Both the position numbers and the translations under genes were made by a program. From positions 1,054,001 to 1,118,000 of the forward strand of contig NZ_WSRW01000001.1 of NCBI RefSeq assembly GCF_009770985.1: 64,000 bases of DNA, read 5' to 3'. Source of the stretch: Mucilaginibacter lacusdianchii. GTDB taxonomy: Bacteria; Bacteroidota; Bacteroidia; Sphingobacteriales; Sphingobacteriaceae. Of the stretch, positions 53,210-61,596 are shown one piece after another. The notes beneath the pieces were generated by a model. That model saw only the letters and a program-made list of their open reading frames with translations, was not told the DNA's origin and did not search any database. Each line of letters opens with the position of its first letter. The first letter of the stretch is position 1.

Positions 53210-53752
53210 ATGAGCACTATTACTACCGACGAACAACTACGTTATCCAATAGGGAAATTTCAACCGCCTGCTTCTTACACATCAGAAGATATCCGGCAAT
53301 ATATAGAGACGATCAAAACACTGCCTGGCCGTTTGCGCAGCGCTGTTATTCAGTTAACGGACGCACAGCAAAACACGCCCTATCGGCCCGATGGCTGGAC
53401 TTTAAAGCAAGTGGTACACCATTTGGCTGACAGCCATATGAATGCTTTAATGCGCATCAAGCTCGCTTTAACGGAGGAGAACCCAACGATCAAACCTTAT
53501 AGCGAACCGGGCTGGGCCATGCAAGCTGATTACCGTCTGCCGGTTGAATCATCATTAAAAATGCTGGAAGGCATTCATCAACATATGGTAGCCTTGTTTG
53601 AAAGCTTTACGGAGAATGAATGGCAGCGCACTTTCTATCACCCCGAAAGAAAAGACACTGTAACCATGCAAAAAACGACAGCTATGTATGCCTGGCATAG
53701 CAATCACCATTTGGCACATATAACCGAGACCATGAAACAGTGGGGTTTGTAG
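53210..53752 (+). CDS. DinB/YfiT-family putative metal-dependent hydrolase (bacillithiol transferase-like)
   Basis: A 180-residue four-helix-bundle protein. The opening LRYPIGKFQPPASYTSEDIRQYIETIKTLPGRL and the metal-ligand motifs HHLADSHMNALMR and AWHSNHHLAHI match the YfiT/BstA branch of DinB proteins, which are Ni/Zn-dependent thiol S-transferases. Bacteroidota contain bacillithiol, so a detoxifying S-transferase is plausible. The ATG is 18 bases after the amidase terminator; a family B palindromic repeat follows the stop. Confidence 0.9.
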   Translation: MSTITTDEQLRYPIGKFQPPASYTSEDIRQYIETIKTLPGRLRSAVIQLTDAQQNTPYRPDGWTLKQVVHHLADSHMNALMRIKLALTEENPTIKPYSEPGWAMQADYRLPVESSLKMLEGIHQHMVALFESFTENEWQRTFYHPERKDTVTMQKTTAMYAWHSNHHLAHITETMKQWGL

Positions 53753-53760
53753 ATATAAAA

Positions 53761-53844
53761 TTGTCATTGCGAGGAGGAACAACGAAGCAATCTCGTCGCT
53801 CTAATAAACGCTAAGAGATTGCCAAGCTACCCTCGCAATGACAA
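53761..53844. repeat. Dispersed palindromic repeat, family B
   Basis: An 84-bp element with perfect 14-bp terminal inverted repeats (ttgtcattgcgagg at 53761-53774 and its complement at 53831-53844) and an inner pair (gcaatctc and gagattgc). It matches by recollection the very common intergenic gtcattgcgagg repeat of Bacteroidota and other genomes. No coding capacity. Confidence 0.85.
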
Positions 53845-53865
53845 CTTTTATTAAAACTTTACCAA

Positions 53866-55275
53866 TTACATATTCATCCCACCCATCGGCATTTTATGCT
53901 GGTGGTTGCCACCCATCATTTTCATAAGCGATGGACTAATGCGCAGATAAACTTCTATACCTAAAGGAGCATTCCCATACAATGATTTAAGTGCAGACGG
54001 TGATACATTTAAGGTAGCCTGTACACCGGCCCGTAAATCGGTACGTTTTATGGTGGTCAGGATATGGTTTAACCCTACTGTAACCGCGTTGATATTAAAA
54101 TTTATATCATGCGGAAAGCTACCTTCCAAGTCAAGCTCGTGTACATCTTTGCGAACAAAATCGTAACTGCCGTAAATGGTTGTTTTCCGCAACTGTAGTG
54201 TGCCCTCCCAAAGCACCGAAGGTAATGTTTTACCGCTGGTAGAATAAGTGTTTTGTCCGTATACTAAAGTTGAAGTAAAAAAGCTGTTCTCATTCAATAT
54301 CTTGGCGTACATAGCCGATGCGGTTAACAATTTTACATCCTCAAGCGGCTCTAACTGTTCGGGACTTTTAATCCAGCCGTGCGACACTTGCAAAGCCCAG
54401 TTACGGGTTGGGTTATACGATAGGCGCAACGAGTACGAATCAAATTTGGGCTTATCAAAGCCGTATCGGTGTTCATCCGGCTCGCGGCCGGTAAAGGTAG
54501 ATCCTTCCACTTTAACATCTTTATACCTAAAACCCAAAGTAGCTACGCCAAAAGTAATATGCGTAGCATCAGCATAGTGGTGTTGCAAGGGCGCATCCGG
54601 ATTGTTCATGGCCGAAAGGCGGTGCATAAATACCGGCGGCCCTAAAGCCGGCTCACCCGGATAACCGATAGCAGCATATACATCTGTATTTTTGGCAATC
54701 CGTTGCGAGTAGGATACCATCAGTTCCGAAAACAAATCGTGCGGGTGTTGACGGTCTACCAGCTTCTGACCTTTGTAGGCCTCGCCGGTTTGATAGAGCA
54801 ACGGGTAACCGTCATTACCCACCAAGAATGGATCGAGCGAGATCATGGCATTGGCCGAGAACAAACCGTTGCGGCCTATCTTTCGCTGCGTCATCCCCAT
54901 GAGCCAGTTAGGCGCATCAAACTGGTGCCCGCCCCGATTGCCAGACTTGAAAACGTCTTGATGTGTATAACGGGCAAACAGGTTGCCGTGCACCATACTC
55001 ATCCATTTTTTGCCGTGCACCATATAACCGTACATCGGCGATTCATCGGGCGTCCACGATGTACCCGATCCATTACGGTTCATAGGCAAATCGCGTGATA
55101 GCTGGCTGCTCATCATCATATCATGCTGAACAGTGGTATCTGGCTTGGTATGATGCTTGTGCTGCCCCATGGGCATTTTGTGCCGGATGGTATCCTTATC
55201 TTGATGATGCTGGTGCTGTGCCCAAAGGGAATTGGTTGTCAGCATTGCTATAAAAATTAAGATATAGTGTTTCAT
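53866..55275 (-). CDS. His/Met-rich outer-membrane barrel-like protein
   Basis: A 469-residue exported protein if started at the ATG at 55275 (signal peptide ending NSLWAQ); the frame runs open to 55449 inside the upstream gene. After the signal comes a His/Met-rich segment of about 40 residues with HQHH, HKMPMG (32-37), HKHH and HDMMM. The middle is beta-rich with alternating aromatic strands, like a barrel. The C-terminus repeats HKMPMG (460-465) within NHQHKMPMGGMNM. Such clusters bind copper or silver. It is the last gene of a four-gene envelope operon, 7 bases after the previous one. Function unassigned. Confidence 0.8.
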   Translation of the reverse strand: MKHYILIFIAMLTTNSLWAQHQHHQDKDTIRHKMPMGQHKHHTKPDTTVQHDMMMSSQLSRDLPMNRNGSGTSWTPDESPMYGYMVHGKKWMSMVHGNLFARYTHQDVFKSGNRGGHQFDAPNWLMGMTQRKIGRNGLFSANAMISLDPFLVGNDGYPLLYQTGEAYKGQKLVDRQHPHDLFSELMVSYSQRIAKNTDVYAAIGYPGEPALGPPVFMHRLSAMNNPDAPLQHHYADATHITFGVATLGFRYKDVKVEGSTFTGREPDEHRYGFDKPKFDSYSLRLSYNPTRNWALQVSHGWIKSPEQLEPLEDVKLLTASAMYAKILNENSFFTSTLVYGQNTYSTSGKTLPSVLWEGTLQLRKTTIYGSYDFVRKDVHELDLEGSFPHDINFNINAVTVGLNHILTTIKRTDLRAGVQATLNVSPSALKSLYGNAPLGIEVYLRISPSLMKMMGGNHQHKMPMGGMNM

Positions 55276-55282
55276 GAGCTGT

Positions 55283-56086
55283 TTAGTTGAAAAGGTTAAA
55301 CAGATTGTACTCAAGCCGTACCAAATACATGTTTTTGGTGTTACGCTCCATGCTATTCCAGAGCGGGGTACGGTAAGATAAATCCAGCCGTAGCACACTG
55401 TTAAAAATAAACTGTACAGCCGGCGCAGCATCCATGTAGCTTTGTCCACGGCCTGGATTGGCTTTGCCCAGCAGCTCCAGGTACAGGTTTACGTTGGTTT
55501 GGTTGTAATTCTGGTACTTGACCGGAAAGAGTAAATAACCGGAAGAGAGCGTCCACCCGACCGCATTGCGCGTTACAGGTTCATAGCCACCCCGGTTATC
55601 AAACGCCCGCAAGTAACTTACCGAGCCAGACAGCGCCAGCTTATGTAGTAACTGCGTTGCCACTACCCCGCCCTGCACGCCGCTGTTATCACCCTCGAGC
55701 GATATTTCCTGATTGGGCGTTGGGTTATTGATGGTAGCCGCCTTTATAAAGGCCGCCGCACGAAAATGACGCTGTACCGAATCAACCGAATAAAACCGGT
55801 ATTTGGCATAGCCGCTAAACCCTTCCAGGTGCTGGTTGGGCTGATAAAAATCGGACATGTAAACCGAACCATGCACCATCAGGCTACGGCTTACACCCAG
55901 CATCAATTCAACTGTGCTGCGGTTTTTAAAATCAGGACTAAAGTAGCCCTGATTTTCCAGACGAATGCCTAACGATTTGGCTGCCATATTGCTGGCCGGC
56001 TCAGTGTTTACGTACAGCTCTTGCGCCAGTAAGGGCAATACCCCAACCAGCATACCCAAAAGGGTAAGCCACATTCTTTTCATCAT
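55283..56086 (-). CDS. Outer-membrane beta-barrel-like protein
   Basis: A 267-residue exported protein (signal peptide to about residue 21, VLPLLAQ). The mature part consists of alternating amphipathic strands with many Tyr and Phe and ends YLVRLEYNLFNLFN, like a C-terminal barrel strand. The pattern (GIRLENQGYFSPDFKNRSTVELMLGVSRSLMVHGSVYM) resembles small transporter-like barrels encoded beside metal-transport genes. It starts 21 bases after the CxxC metal-binding protein gene in the same operon. Exact family not recognised. Confidence 0.75.
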   Translation of the reverse strand: MMKRMWLTLLGMLVGVLPLLAQELYVNTEPASNMAAKSLGIRLENQGYFSPDFKNRSTVELMLGVSRSLMVHGSVYMSDFYQPNQHLEGFSGYAKYRFYSVDSVQRHFRAAAFIKAATINNPTPNQEISLEGDNSGVQGGVVATQLLHKLALSGSVSYLRAFDNRGGYEPVTRNAVGWTLSSGYLLFPVKYQNYNQTNVNLYLELLGKANPGRGQSYMDAAPAVQFIFNSVLRLDLSYRTPLWNSMERNTKNMYLVRLEYNLFNLFN

Positions 56087-56107
56087 ATGTATTTTAGGTG
56101 AAAAGAA

Positions 56108-56605
56108 TTAAATAGCTATCTGATACGCCTTACCACTACCGGTACTGCTTACGGCCGAACTATTATACTTTTTGGCTGCGGATGATGATACAAAACCTTT
56201 ATTTACCACAGTTACCTGCTCTTGCCCGTTAAGGTCTTTAGCCGTGCCATTAACCACCTGGTAAGTATCGCCGGCTAGAGTAAAGCTATTGTTGGCTACT
56301 TTAACCTTGTCAAAATCAACAGTGGCTTTTAGTTGGTTAATGAAGAAACCGGCACCTTGTACTTTTTTGCTGATTTGCTCCAGATTAACCGGCACGCCGG
56401 GTTTAAAGGTGATAACAAATAAATTACGGTTTAGATCAGGTTTGATGTCGCTGATGAAACCGAGGGTACGCAATGATTTTTCAGTAGCTTTAGAGCACAT
56501 AGAGCAGGTTAGTCCGCTTACTTGTACTTCGGCTTTGATGATTTGCGCTTGGGCTACGCCTATAGAGATAGCCAATAAGGCGATGAATATTTTTAAAGTT
56601 TTCAT
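56108..56605 (-). CDS. Exported heavy-metal-associated (HMA) domain protein
   Basis: A 165-residue protein if started at the ATG at 56605; an ATG four codons earlier (56617) is possible. The signal peptide ends VAQAQ (20-21). The HMA domain has the metal site Cys34-Ser-Met-Cys37 in VSGLTCSMCSKATEKSLRTLGFI, the ferredoxin-like pattern of copper chaperones. The C-terminal half is a Gly/Val-rich beta domain. It probably binds Cu(I) in the periplasm and passes it to envelope partners. Second gene of the operon. Confidence 0.88.
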   Translation of the reverse strand: MKTLKIFIALLAISIGVAQAQIIKAEVQVSGLTCSMCSKATEKSLRTLGFISDIKPDLNRNLFVITFKPGVPVNLEQISKKVQGAGFFINQLKATVDFDKVKVANNSFTLAGDTYQVVNGTAKDLNGQEQVTVVNKGFVSSSAAKKYNSSAVSSTGSGKAYQIAI

Positions 56606-56696
56606 TGTAATGATCAAATTTTGGATAATCGAAAAAAATAAAATAGCGCATAAGGCGGCTACTACCGCTTATACAAAAAGGGCGATTACCAACTGA

Positions 56697-57098
56697 TCAA
56701 ATACGGAAACTACAGTTCTTAAGAAATACGGGGACCTTGGCTAAGGCTACATCAGGCGGCCCTCGAACATCTGCTCTTTTTACCAGCGCGGTTTGCAGCA
56801 CCGGCTCAAAGTAAGGTAAGAAGGTAACCGGCAGATGTAAAGCCAGCAATTTGGCAGGAACAAAGGCCGATACGCTTTGGTGCGCATCTTTTACCTTTAC
56901 CTGCATATGCTTGTCTTTGCAGCACTTCATTTTCATGCCGCAGGCCGTGGTAGCCTTTTCGGTTTTGCAGTGTTTAGCTTCGGCATTAATTTTAACTGAA
57001 GCCAGCTTTTTGCCGCAATAATGCATATCCATAGCAAAGCCCATCACCGTTAGGGTGTACAGCAGGGTAAGCAATATGGCACCTGTGCGTTTTAGCAT
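56697..57098 (-). CDS. HYC_CC_PP-family protein
   Basis: A 133-residue protein with an N-terminal membrane or signal helix (7-22), the motif His26-Tyr-Cys28 in MDMHYCGKKLASV, further Cys at 44 and 53, the Cys59-Cys60 pair in MKMKCCKDKH, and a C-terminal Pro-Pro (VRGPPDVALAK). This set (HYC, CC, PP) defines a Bacteroidota family found at metal-transport loci. It is the first gene of the operon and is divergent from the two-component system at 57315. A copper or related thiophilic metal role is inferred. Confidence 0.85.
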   Translation of the reverse strand: MLKRTGAILLTLLYTLTVMGFAMDMHYCGKKLASVKINAEAKHCKTEKATTACGMKMKCCKDKHMQVKVKDAHQSVSAFVPAKLLALHLPVTFLPYFEPVLQTALVKRADVRGPPDVALAKVPVFLKNCSFRI

Positions 57099-57141
57099 TT
57101 ACACAAAGGTAGGCGATGATTTTTTAGGATGCAAGTGTATT

Positions 57142-57287
57142 ATGTTGCGGTAATGTAAGGAGATGAATGTTTGATTATTAGTTTTTAGCATTCAGTTATT
57201 TATCTAAATTTCTTATTCATCACATTTTTAGGGCCACTTATCACATTTGTATTTTTTAGATAAAGCGTATCTGTAATGTTGCGGTAA
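57142..57287. promoter_or_regulatory. Paired 12-bp direct repeat between divergent operons
   Basis: atgttgcggtaa occurs exactly at 57142-57153, 43 bases before the metal operon start, and at 57276-57287, 27 bases before the histidine kinase start. They are candidate binding sites for the LytTR regulator encoded next door. Confidence 0.5.
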
Positions 57288-57314
57288 CAAAAAACAACCA
57301 TAAATTGTAACGCA

Positions 57315-58781
57315 ATGAGTAGAGTATTAAATACTAAGTTAAAAGGCTATGCCCTAATAGAGTTTTGGGTTATGACCTGCTGCATTATCGGTGCATATTT
57401 GCTTTCCCTTCTTTCTTTTGTTGATGTAATTAATGGTCAACAACATCTTAACACCCGCGAAATAGGTCTCCGATCCGTTCCTCTGTTATTTAGTTATCTT
57501 ATTGTATTTATATTTTACCTTTCTATTTGCTTTTATTTAAGCCCTGCTTTCGAAAGCGATAATGAGGCAGCTGCCAAAAGTACGCCTATCATACTCTTTT
57601 TTATGGGTATATGCTACCTGGCGGGTGTAATCAACATGTATTTTGCGGTATTGCTTGCACTTAAAATACTATCACTATTCTTTAAAAGAAACACTGATAA
57701 CAAAGGCAACAATTTACACTATGAGATAGCATTGTTAGTAGCCTCGTGGATATTGCTTAGCTTCATCACAACTTTATATCTGCCTGTTCCTTTTCTGTTT
57801 GGATGCTATGTCAATTTCGATGTATTGATGGGTATTTTAGTTTACTTATACGCAGTAAACTTTCTATGTCCTCATGCGGCAGTGAAAAAAAGACCGGGCG
57901 TATATTATTGGGGTTACATGTTTTTGCTTGCTATATTATCCACCATAGTTATTTATTTAACGTGCTTATGTTTTAAAACAAATGCAAGTATCAACTCAAA
58001 GCCAATAGGTGCACTTTATATTATTATGGGTACTGATGAAAACGTTGAGACCATAACCATTTTAAATTTTTTTACGCAACTGCTAATTATAGCACCACTG
58101 GCGCGTGCTGTTTACAAAAGCCGCACCACTAAAGCGAGTGAAGAAATAAAAACGCTTAAAACCGAACTAGAAAAATCAGATGCCAGTCTTAACTTTTTAA
58201 AGTCGCAAATTAATCCGCACTTTCTGTTCAATGCTTTGAATACCCTATACGCTACCGCTTTACAGGAAAAAGCCGATCGTACAAGCGAAGGCATTCAAAA
58301 TTTGGGAGATATGATGCGCTTTATGCTGGAAGAGAACACACAGGATAAAATTTTGCTGGAGCGTGATATTGATTACCTCAGAAATTATATTCTGCTGCAA
58401 AAGCTACGCATTGAAAACTCTCCGGAAATAGTCATTGATGTTCAAATATCAGATTATAAAGGAGAACTTATGATAGCTCCTATGCTGCTTATTCCATTTG
58501 TAGAAAATGCTTTTAAACACGGCATCAGTTTGCAAAATCCATCGCATATTAAAGTTACTTTGCAAATTGACCAAAACACCCTTTACTTTGATGTACATAA
58601 CAGTATCCACATCCGCACAGAGAATGATCCGGAAAAAAGCCGCAGTGGTATTGGCCTCGAGAATGTAAAACAGCGCTTAGTTTTGCTGTACCCACAAAAA
58701 CACGACCTGGTTATACATCAAAACGGAAAAGAGTTTTACATTCATCTAACGTTGGAGTTAGCTGATCAAACTAAAAATTAA
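57315..58781 (+). CDS. LytS/YehU-type sensor histidine kinase
   Basis: A 488-residue membrane kinase. The N-terminal ~260 residues hold about eight hydrophobic segments (for example 17-38, 55-80, 97-120 and 135-160). A coiled coil then leads to the His_kinase domain: phospho-acceptor His302 in SQINPHFLFNALNTLYA, the N box PFVENAFKHGIS and the G box SRSGIGLENVKQRL. It lacks PAS or periplasmic domains, so sensing is probably within the membrane. The response regulator gene follows 3 bases later. It is divergent from the metal-related operon. Confidence 0.94.
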   Translation: MSRVLNTKLKGYALIEFWVMTCCIIGAYLLSLLSFVDVINGQQHLNTREIGLRSVPLLFSYLIVFIFYLSICFYLSPAFESDNEAAAKSTPIILFFMGICYLAGVINMYFAVLLALKILSLFFKRNTDNKGNNLHYEIALLVASWILLSFITTLYLPVPFLFGCYVNFDVLMGILVYLYAVNFLCPHAAVKKRPGVYYWGYMFLLAILSTIVIYLTCLCFKTNASINSKPIGALYIIMGTDENVETITILNFFTQLLIIAPLARAVYKSRTTKASEEIKTLKTELEKSDASLNFLKSQINPHFLFNALNTLYATALQEKADRTSEGIQNLGDMMRFMLEENTQDKILLERDIDYLRNYILLQKLRIENSPEIVIDVQISDYKGELMIAPMLLIPFVENAFKHGISLQNPSHIKVTLQIDQNTLYFDVHNSIHIRTENDPEKSRSGIGLENVKQRLVLLYPQKHDLVIHQNGKEFYIHLTLELADQTKN

Positions 58782-58784
58782 ACC

Positions 58785-59465
58785 ATGATTGCCATTGCTA
58801 TTGATGATGAACCTTTAGCGCTTGATGTGATTAAATCGCACGCAGCCAAAGTTTCGTTTATTGACCTTAAAGAGACGTTTACCAATGCTTTTAAAGCTAT
58901 TGCCTATTTGCAGCAGCAAAAAGTTGATCTTATCTTTTTAGATGTAAAGATGCCCGACATCAGCGGAATTGATTTTCTGAGCAGCATCAGCAATCCCCCG
59001 ATGGTGATTTTTACCACAGCTTATTCAGAGCATGCAGTAAAAAGCTTTGAGCTAGACGCTGTGGATTATCTTTTAAAACCATTTTCGCTCCCCCGCTTTT
59101 TAAAAGCCTGCAATAAAGCTTATGAACTTTACAGGTTACGAAAACAACCCAATGAGCCGGAAGATACGTGGATTTTTATAAAGGATGGTTTTGAACAAAT
59201 TAAAATTCAACTAGCCGAGATTTTGTTTATTGAAGCTGCTGGAAATTATACTAAAATATTTCTCATGGAAAATAAATCTGTGAGTACCCGGGCAACCGTC
59301 GGAGAAATGCTAATGCTTTTGCCGGCTAAAAAATTTATTCGTACGCACCGGGCCTATATTGTTGCACGGGATAAAATTACCCGGTTTGATCGTAATCAAG
59401 TCATCATCGGCGACAAAGAAATTCCGATAGGTGTCACTTACGCTAATTGTTTAAAGGAGATGTAA
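58785..59465 (+). CDS. LytTR-family response regulator
   Basis: A 226-residue regulator with a receiver domain (acidic Asp7/Asp8, phospho-acceptor Asp53 in DLIFLDVKMPDISG, Thr in IFTTAYSEHAV, Lys in DYLLKPFS) and a LytTR DNA-binding domain (about 125-226: FIKDGFEQIKIQLAEILFIEAAGNYTKIF and FIRTHRAYIVARDKI). It is the partner of the preceding kinase. A paired direct repeat in the upstream divergent region is a candidate target. Its stop is 2 bases from the converging hypothetical gene. Confidence 0.95.
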   Translation: MIAIAIDDEPLALDVIKSHAAKVSFIDLKETFTNAFKAIAYLQQQKVDLIFLDVKMPDISGIDFLSSISNPPMVIFTTAYSEHAVKSFELDAVDYLLKPFSLPRFLKACNKAYELYRLRKQPNEPEDTWIFIKDGFEQIKIQLAEILFIEAAGNYTKIFLMENKSVSTRATVGEMLMLLPAKKFIRTHRAYIVARDKITRFDRNQVIIGDKEIPIGVTYANCLKEM

Positions 59466-59467
59466 TA

Positions 59468-59851
59468 TCACTCATTGGCATCCTCTTCAAAAATATACCC
59501 TTCTACACTCGAGCTAAGCACTACATCATTATCATGTTCTGATATACCATCGTAGCCCTCTTCGCTCTCGTCCGGATCGAGCGATAAGTAAACTTTGCTG
59601 CCTATATGATAAAACTTGCACGAATCAATTTGGTATTGCCCATCTGCTACATTGCCGGTAAACGTGTTGGTAAACACATTGCGGAAGGTAAGCATCACAT
59701 CAGCCTCGGTATAAGCCAGCTCAAACATAATGCTTACGGCCGGACTGCCCTCTACCTCGTGCACCTTATATTGTTTAACAATGGCATTAAGCAAAGTTAA
59801 ATCGCCTACGAGGTAATTGATGATGTCTGAATTGTGGCCGATGAATTTCAT
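59468..59851 (-). CDS. Hypothetical protein
   Basis: A 127-residue soluble, acidic protein with no signal peptide. It seems to be a single alpha/beta domain (MKFIGHNSDIINYLVGDLTLLNAIVKQYKV, then VSIMFELAYTEADVMLTFRNV). The C-terminal 30 residues are Asp/Glu-rich. I do not recognise the family. It converges on the response regulator gene with 2 bases between stops. Confidence 0.65.
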   Translation of the reverse strand: MKFIGHNSDIINYLVGDLTLLNAIVKQYKVHEVEGSPAVSIMFELAYTEADVMLTFRNVFTNTFTGNVADGQYQIDSCKFYHIGSKVYLSLDPDESEEGYDGISEHDNDVVLSSSVEGYIFEEDANE

Positions 59852-59980
59852 GATGGCAAAGGTACGTAATTAAGGCTGGGCATGAGCAGCAAGCTAACGT
59901 TAGCACACAGCGTTTATACCATTGGGTGCCTACAAAGGCCAAATTCAGCTTTATTAACCTACTTTAACTTTTTCGTTTAA

Positions 59981-60949
59981 TCAGGATTTAATAGGCTCGT
60001 TGGTTTGTGCAAGCCGCTGGGAACCAACGTTGGCCGGACAGGCTATTCCATTGGGGGCATCATACACCAAATCTGGCTTTTGGCTAGCCAGCTCTTTAGG
60101 CACGTAAATTTGTACCCGTGTAATAGAGTAACTGCTAGGAAAATAGCGAATGTAATAGCCATCGGGATGCAATGACCAAATGCCCGACGGCACCTCTGGA
60201 TCGGGCTGTGGTGCCAAACCTGCCAATACCGCATATTTTTCCATTTCTTCGTACGATGAACTGCCCGAGGCTGCCAAACGGCGTATATTATTTTCGGCCT
60301 CAAAAACGCTTTGCAATGCCGATGGCAGCTGGTCTTTTGCCTTAGCCATAACACTGGCTGGCAAAACGCCCAAAGCGCCACCTTCCAGCATCAGCAGTTC
60401 CTGGGGTGATAGCAAGGTACTGGCCGTTAATTTGATATCGGTGCCCATGTCCGAAAATCGGGTACGGGCAATAATAGCCCATAGCAATACCTGTATATCA
60501 TGCTGTTGAACATTGGGATGCTTTTCTGCATTTTTTAATATCAATATCACCACATCTTTTTTAGGGCCTAATACTGGTGCCAGCATATAACCATCACCTT
60601 TGCTTGGGCCGCGCGTACCAGCGTGCAGGCAATAACTTTTGTTAGTCATTTCAAAGAAGCCGGCTTTGAGCTTAAAGCCACCGGTTGGTGCCTTGGGCAG
60701 CAAATACAAAGGTTGGGGTTTCTGACCTTCCATAAAGGACGGTGGTTTAGAACCAGTTTTATCTACATCACTAAAACTGGTGGTTATAGCTTGCGGCTGT
60801 TTAATGAGTTTATTGAGCCCGCCGCCGGCTACCATTTCAGATCCTTTATCTAACAGCTTTTTGCCGAGGCCGCCAAACTGTGCATTTGCGGCAGTATTTA
60901 AAAACAAAACAGCAACGGTGCTGAGCAAAATGTGCTTGTAACTTTTCAT
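59981..60949 (-). CDS. Secreted hypothetical protein
   Basis: A 322-residue exported protein (signal peptide ending AANAQ, about residue 23), then a Gly-rich segment (FGGLGKKLLDKGSEMVAGGGLNKLI). The central region (KSYCLHAGTRGPSKGDGYMLAPVLGPKKDVVILILKNAEKHPNVQQHDIQVLLWAIIARTRFSDMG) is distinctive. The C-terminal part is a beta domain with aromatic residues (GIWSLHPDGYYIRYFPSSYSITRVQIYVP). I do not recognise it. It stands alone on the minus strand. Confidence 0.75.
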   Translation of the reverse strand: MKSYKHILLSTVAVLFLNTAANAQFGGLGKKLLDKGSEMVAGGGLNKLIKQPQAITTSFSDVDKTGSKPPSFMEGQKPQPLYLLPKAPTGGFKLKAGFFEMTNKSYCLHAGTRGPSKGDGYMLAPVLGPKKDVVILILKNAEKHPNVQQHDIQVLLWAIIARTRFSDMGTDIKLTASTLLSPQELLMLEGGALGVLPASVMAKAKDQLPSALQSVFEAENNIRRLAASGSSSYEEMEKYAVLAGLAPQPDPEVPSGIWSLHPDGYYIRYFPSSYSITRVQIYVPKELASQKPDLVYDAPNGIACPANVGSQRLAQTNEPIKS

Positions 60950-61091
60950 GAATTGCAGGTAGAGATTTAGCCCGCAAAATAATTAAAAAGTTATAAAGAT
61001 ATAATTATGATTAAATGAAGCTTTAGAACGCTGATTATAAGAGCAGCTCGTTATTGGCATTAGCAACTTTAGGTTAATCACTTATATATGA

Positions 61092-61571
61092 TTAAAAAGG
61101 TTTACCAACACCCTTGCGGTAAAGCAAACAGAATGCCTGCCCGACACGTCCGTACAGCTTTTCATAGCCATTCAGTTTCTCAATGTAAGCGTTAAGTGCT
61201 TGATTGGTAAATGTTGTTTGTGTTGTCAGACTTTCTATTTTAAATGTGAACTGGCTGTTATTAGGATTGGGCTTGTGCAAAAATAAAGCATCGCTAGAAC
61301 TATTAAAATCAAGTATTATGGCATACAGTTGAAAATCGAGTTTTAAAGATTTTGCTTCATTACTTATCAACTTAAAATACCTGAATAGCTTGTCAAGATG
61401 TGGCTTGCGTTTCTTAAAACTAGTATTGCCATATCCTTTTGGGTCAAAGTGCCAATGCCAATTGTCGGACCAAGTATCAGGATTATCAAACTTTAACCAA
61501 CTAATTTTGTCAAATCCGATATGACGTTCAAGGTTTTGGTAATATCTTTTTAACCCTCTTTGCTTTTTCAT
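61092..61571 (-). CDS. Orphan hypothetical protein
   Basis: A 159-residue cytoplasmic protein, rich in Lys, Phe, Tyr and Asn and more A+T-rich than dapF next to it. A Trp/His cluster (LKFDNPDTWSDNWHWHFDPKGYGN) and a YFKLISNEAKSLKLDFQLYAIILDF segment are its notable parts. No family recognised. Its composition suggests later acquisition. Confidence 0.6.
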   Translation of the reverse strand: MKKQRGLKRYYQNLERHIGFDKISWLKFDNPDTWSDNWHWHFDPKGYGNTSFKKRKPHLDKLFRYFKLISNEAKSLKLDFQLYAIILDFNSSSDALFLHKPNPNNSQFTFKIESLTTQTTFTNQALNAYIEKLNGYEKLYGRVGQAFCLLYRKGVGKPF

Positions 61572-61596
61572 TGTTTACAAGATAGTATTAGCAACC

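Noticed and set aside
53146-53430. 94-codon ORF overlapping the amidase terminator and the DinB gene
   Set aside because: Different frame from the well-supported DinB/YfiT gene and spans a terminator hairpin.
53866-55449. Longer 527-residue form of the His/Met-rich protein
   Set aside because: The extension lies within the upstream barrel gene; the ATG at 55275 opens directly on a signal peptide.
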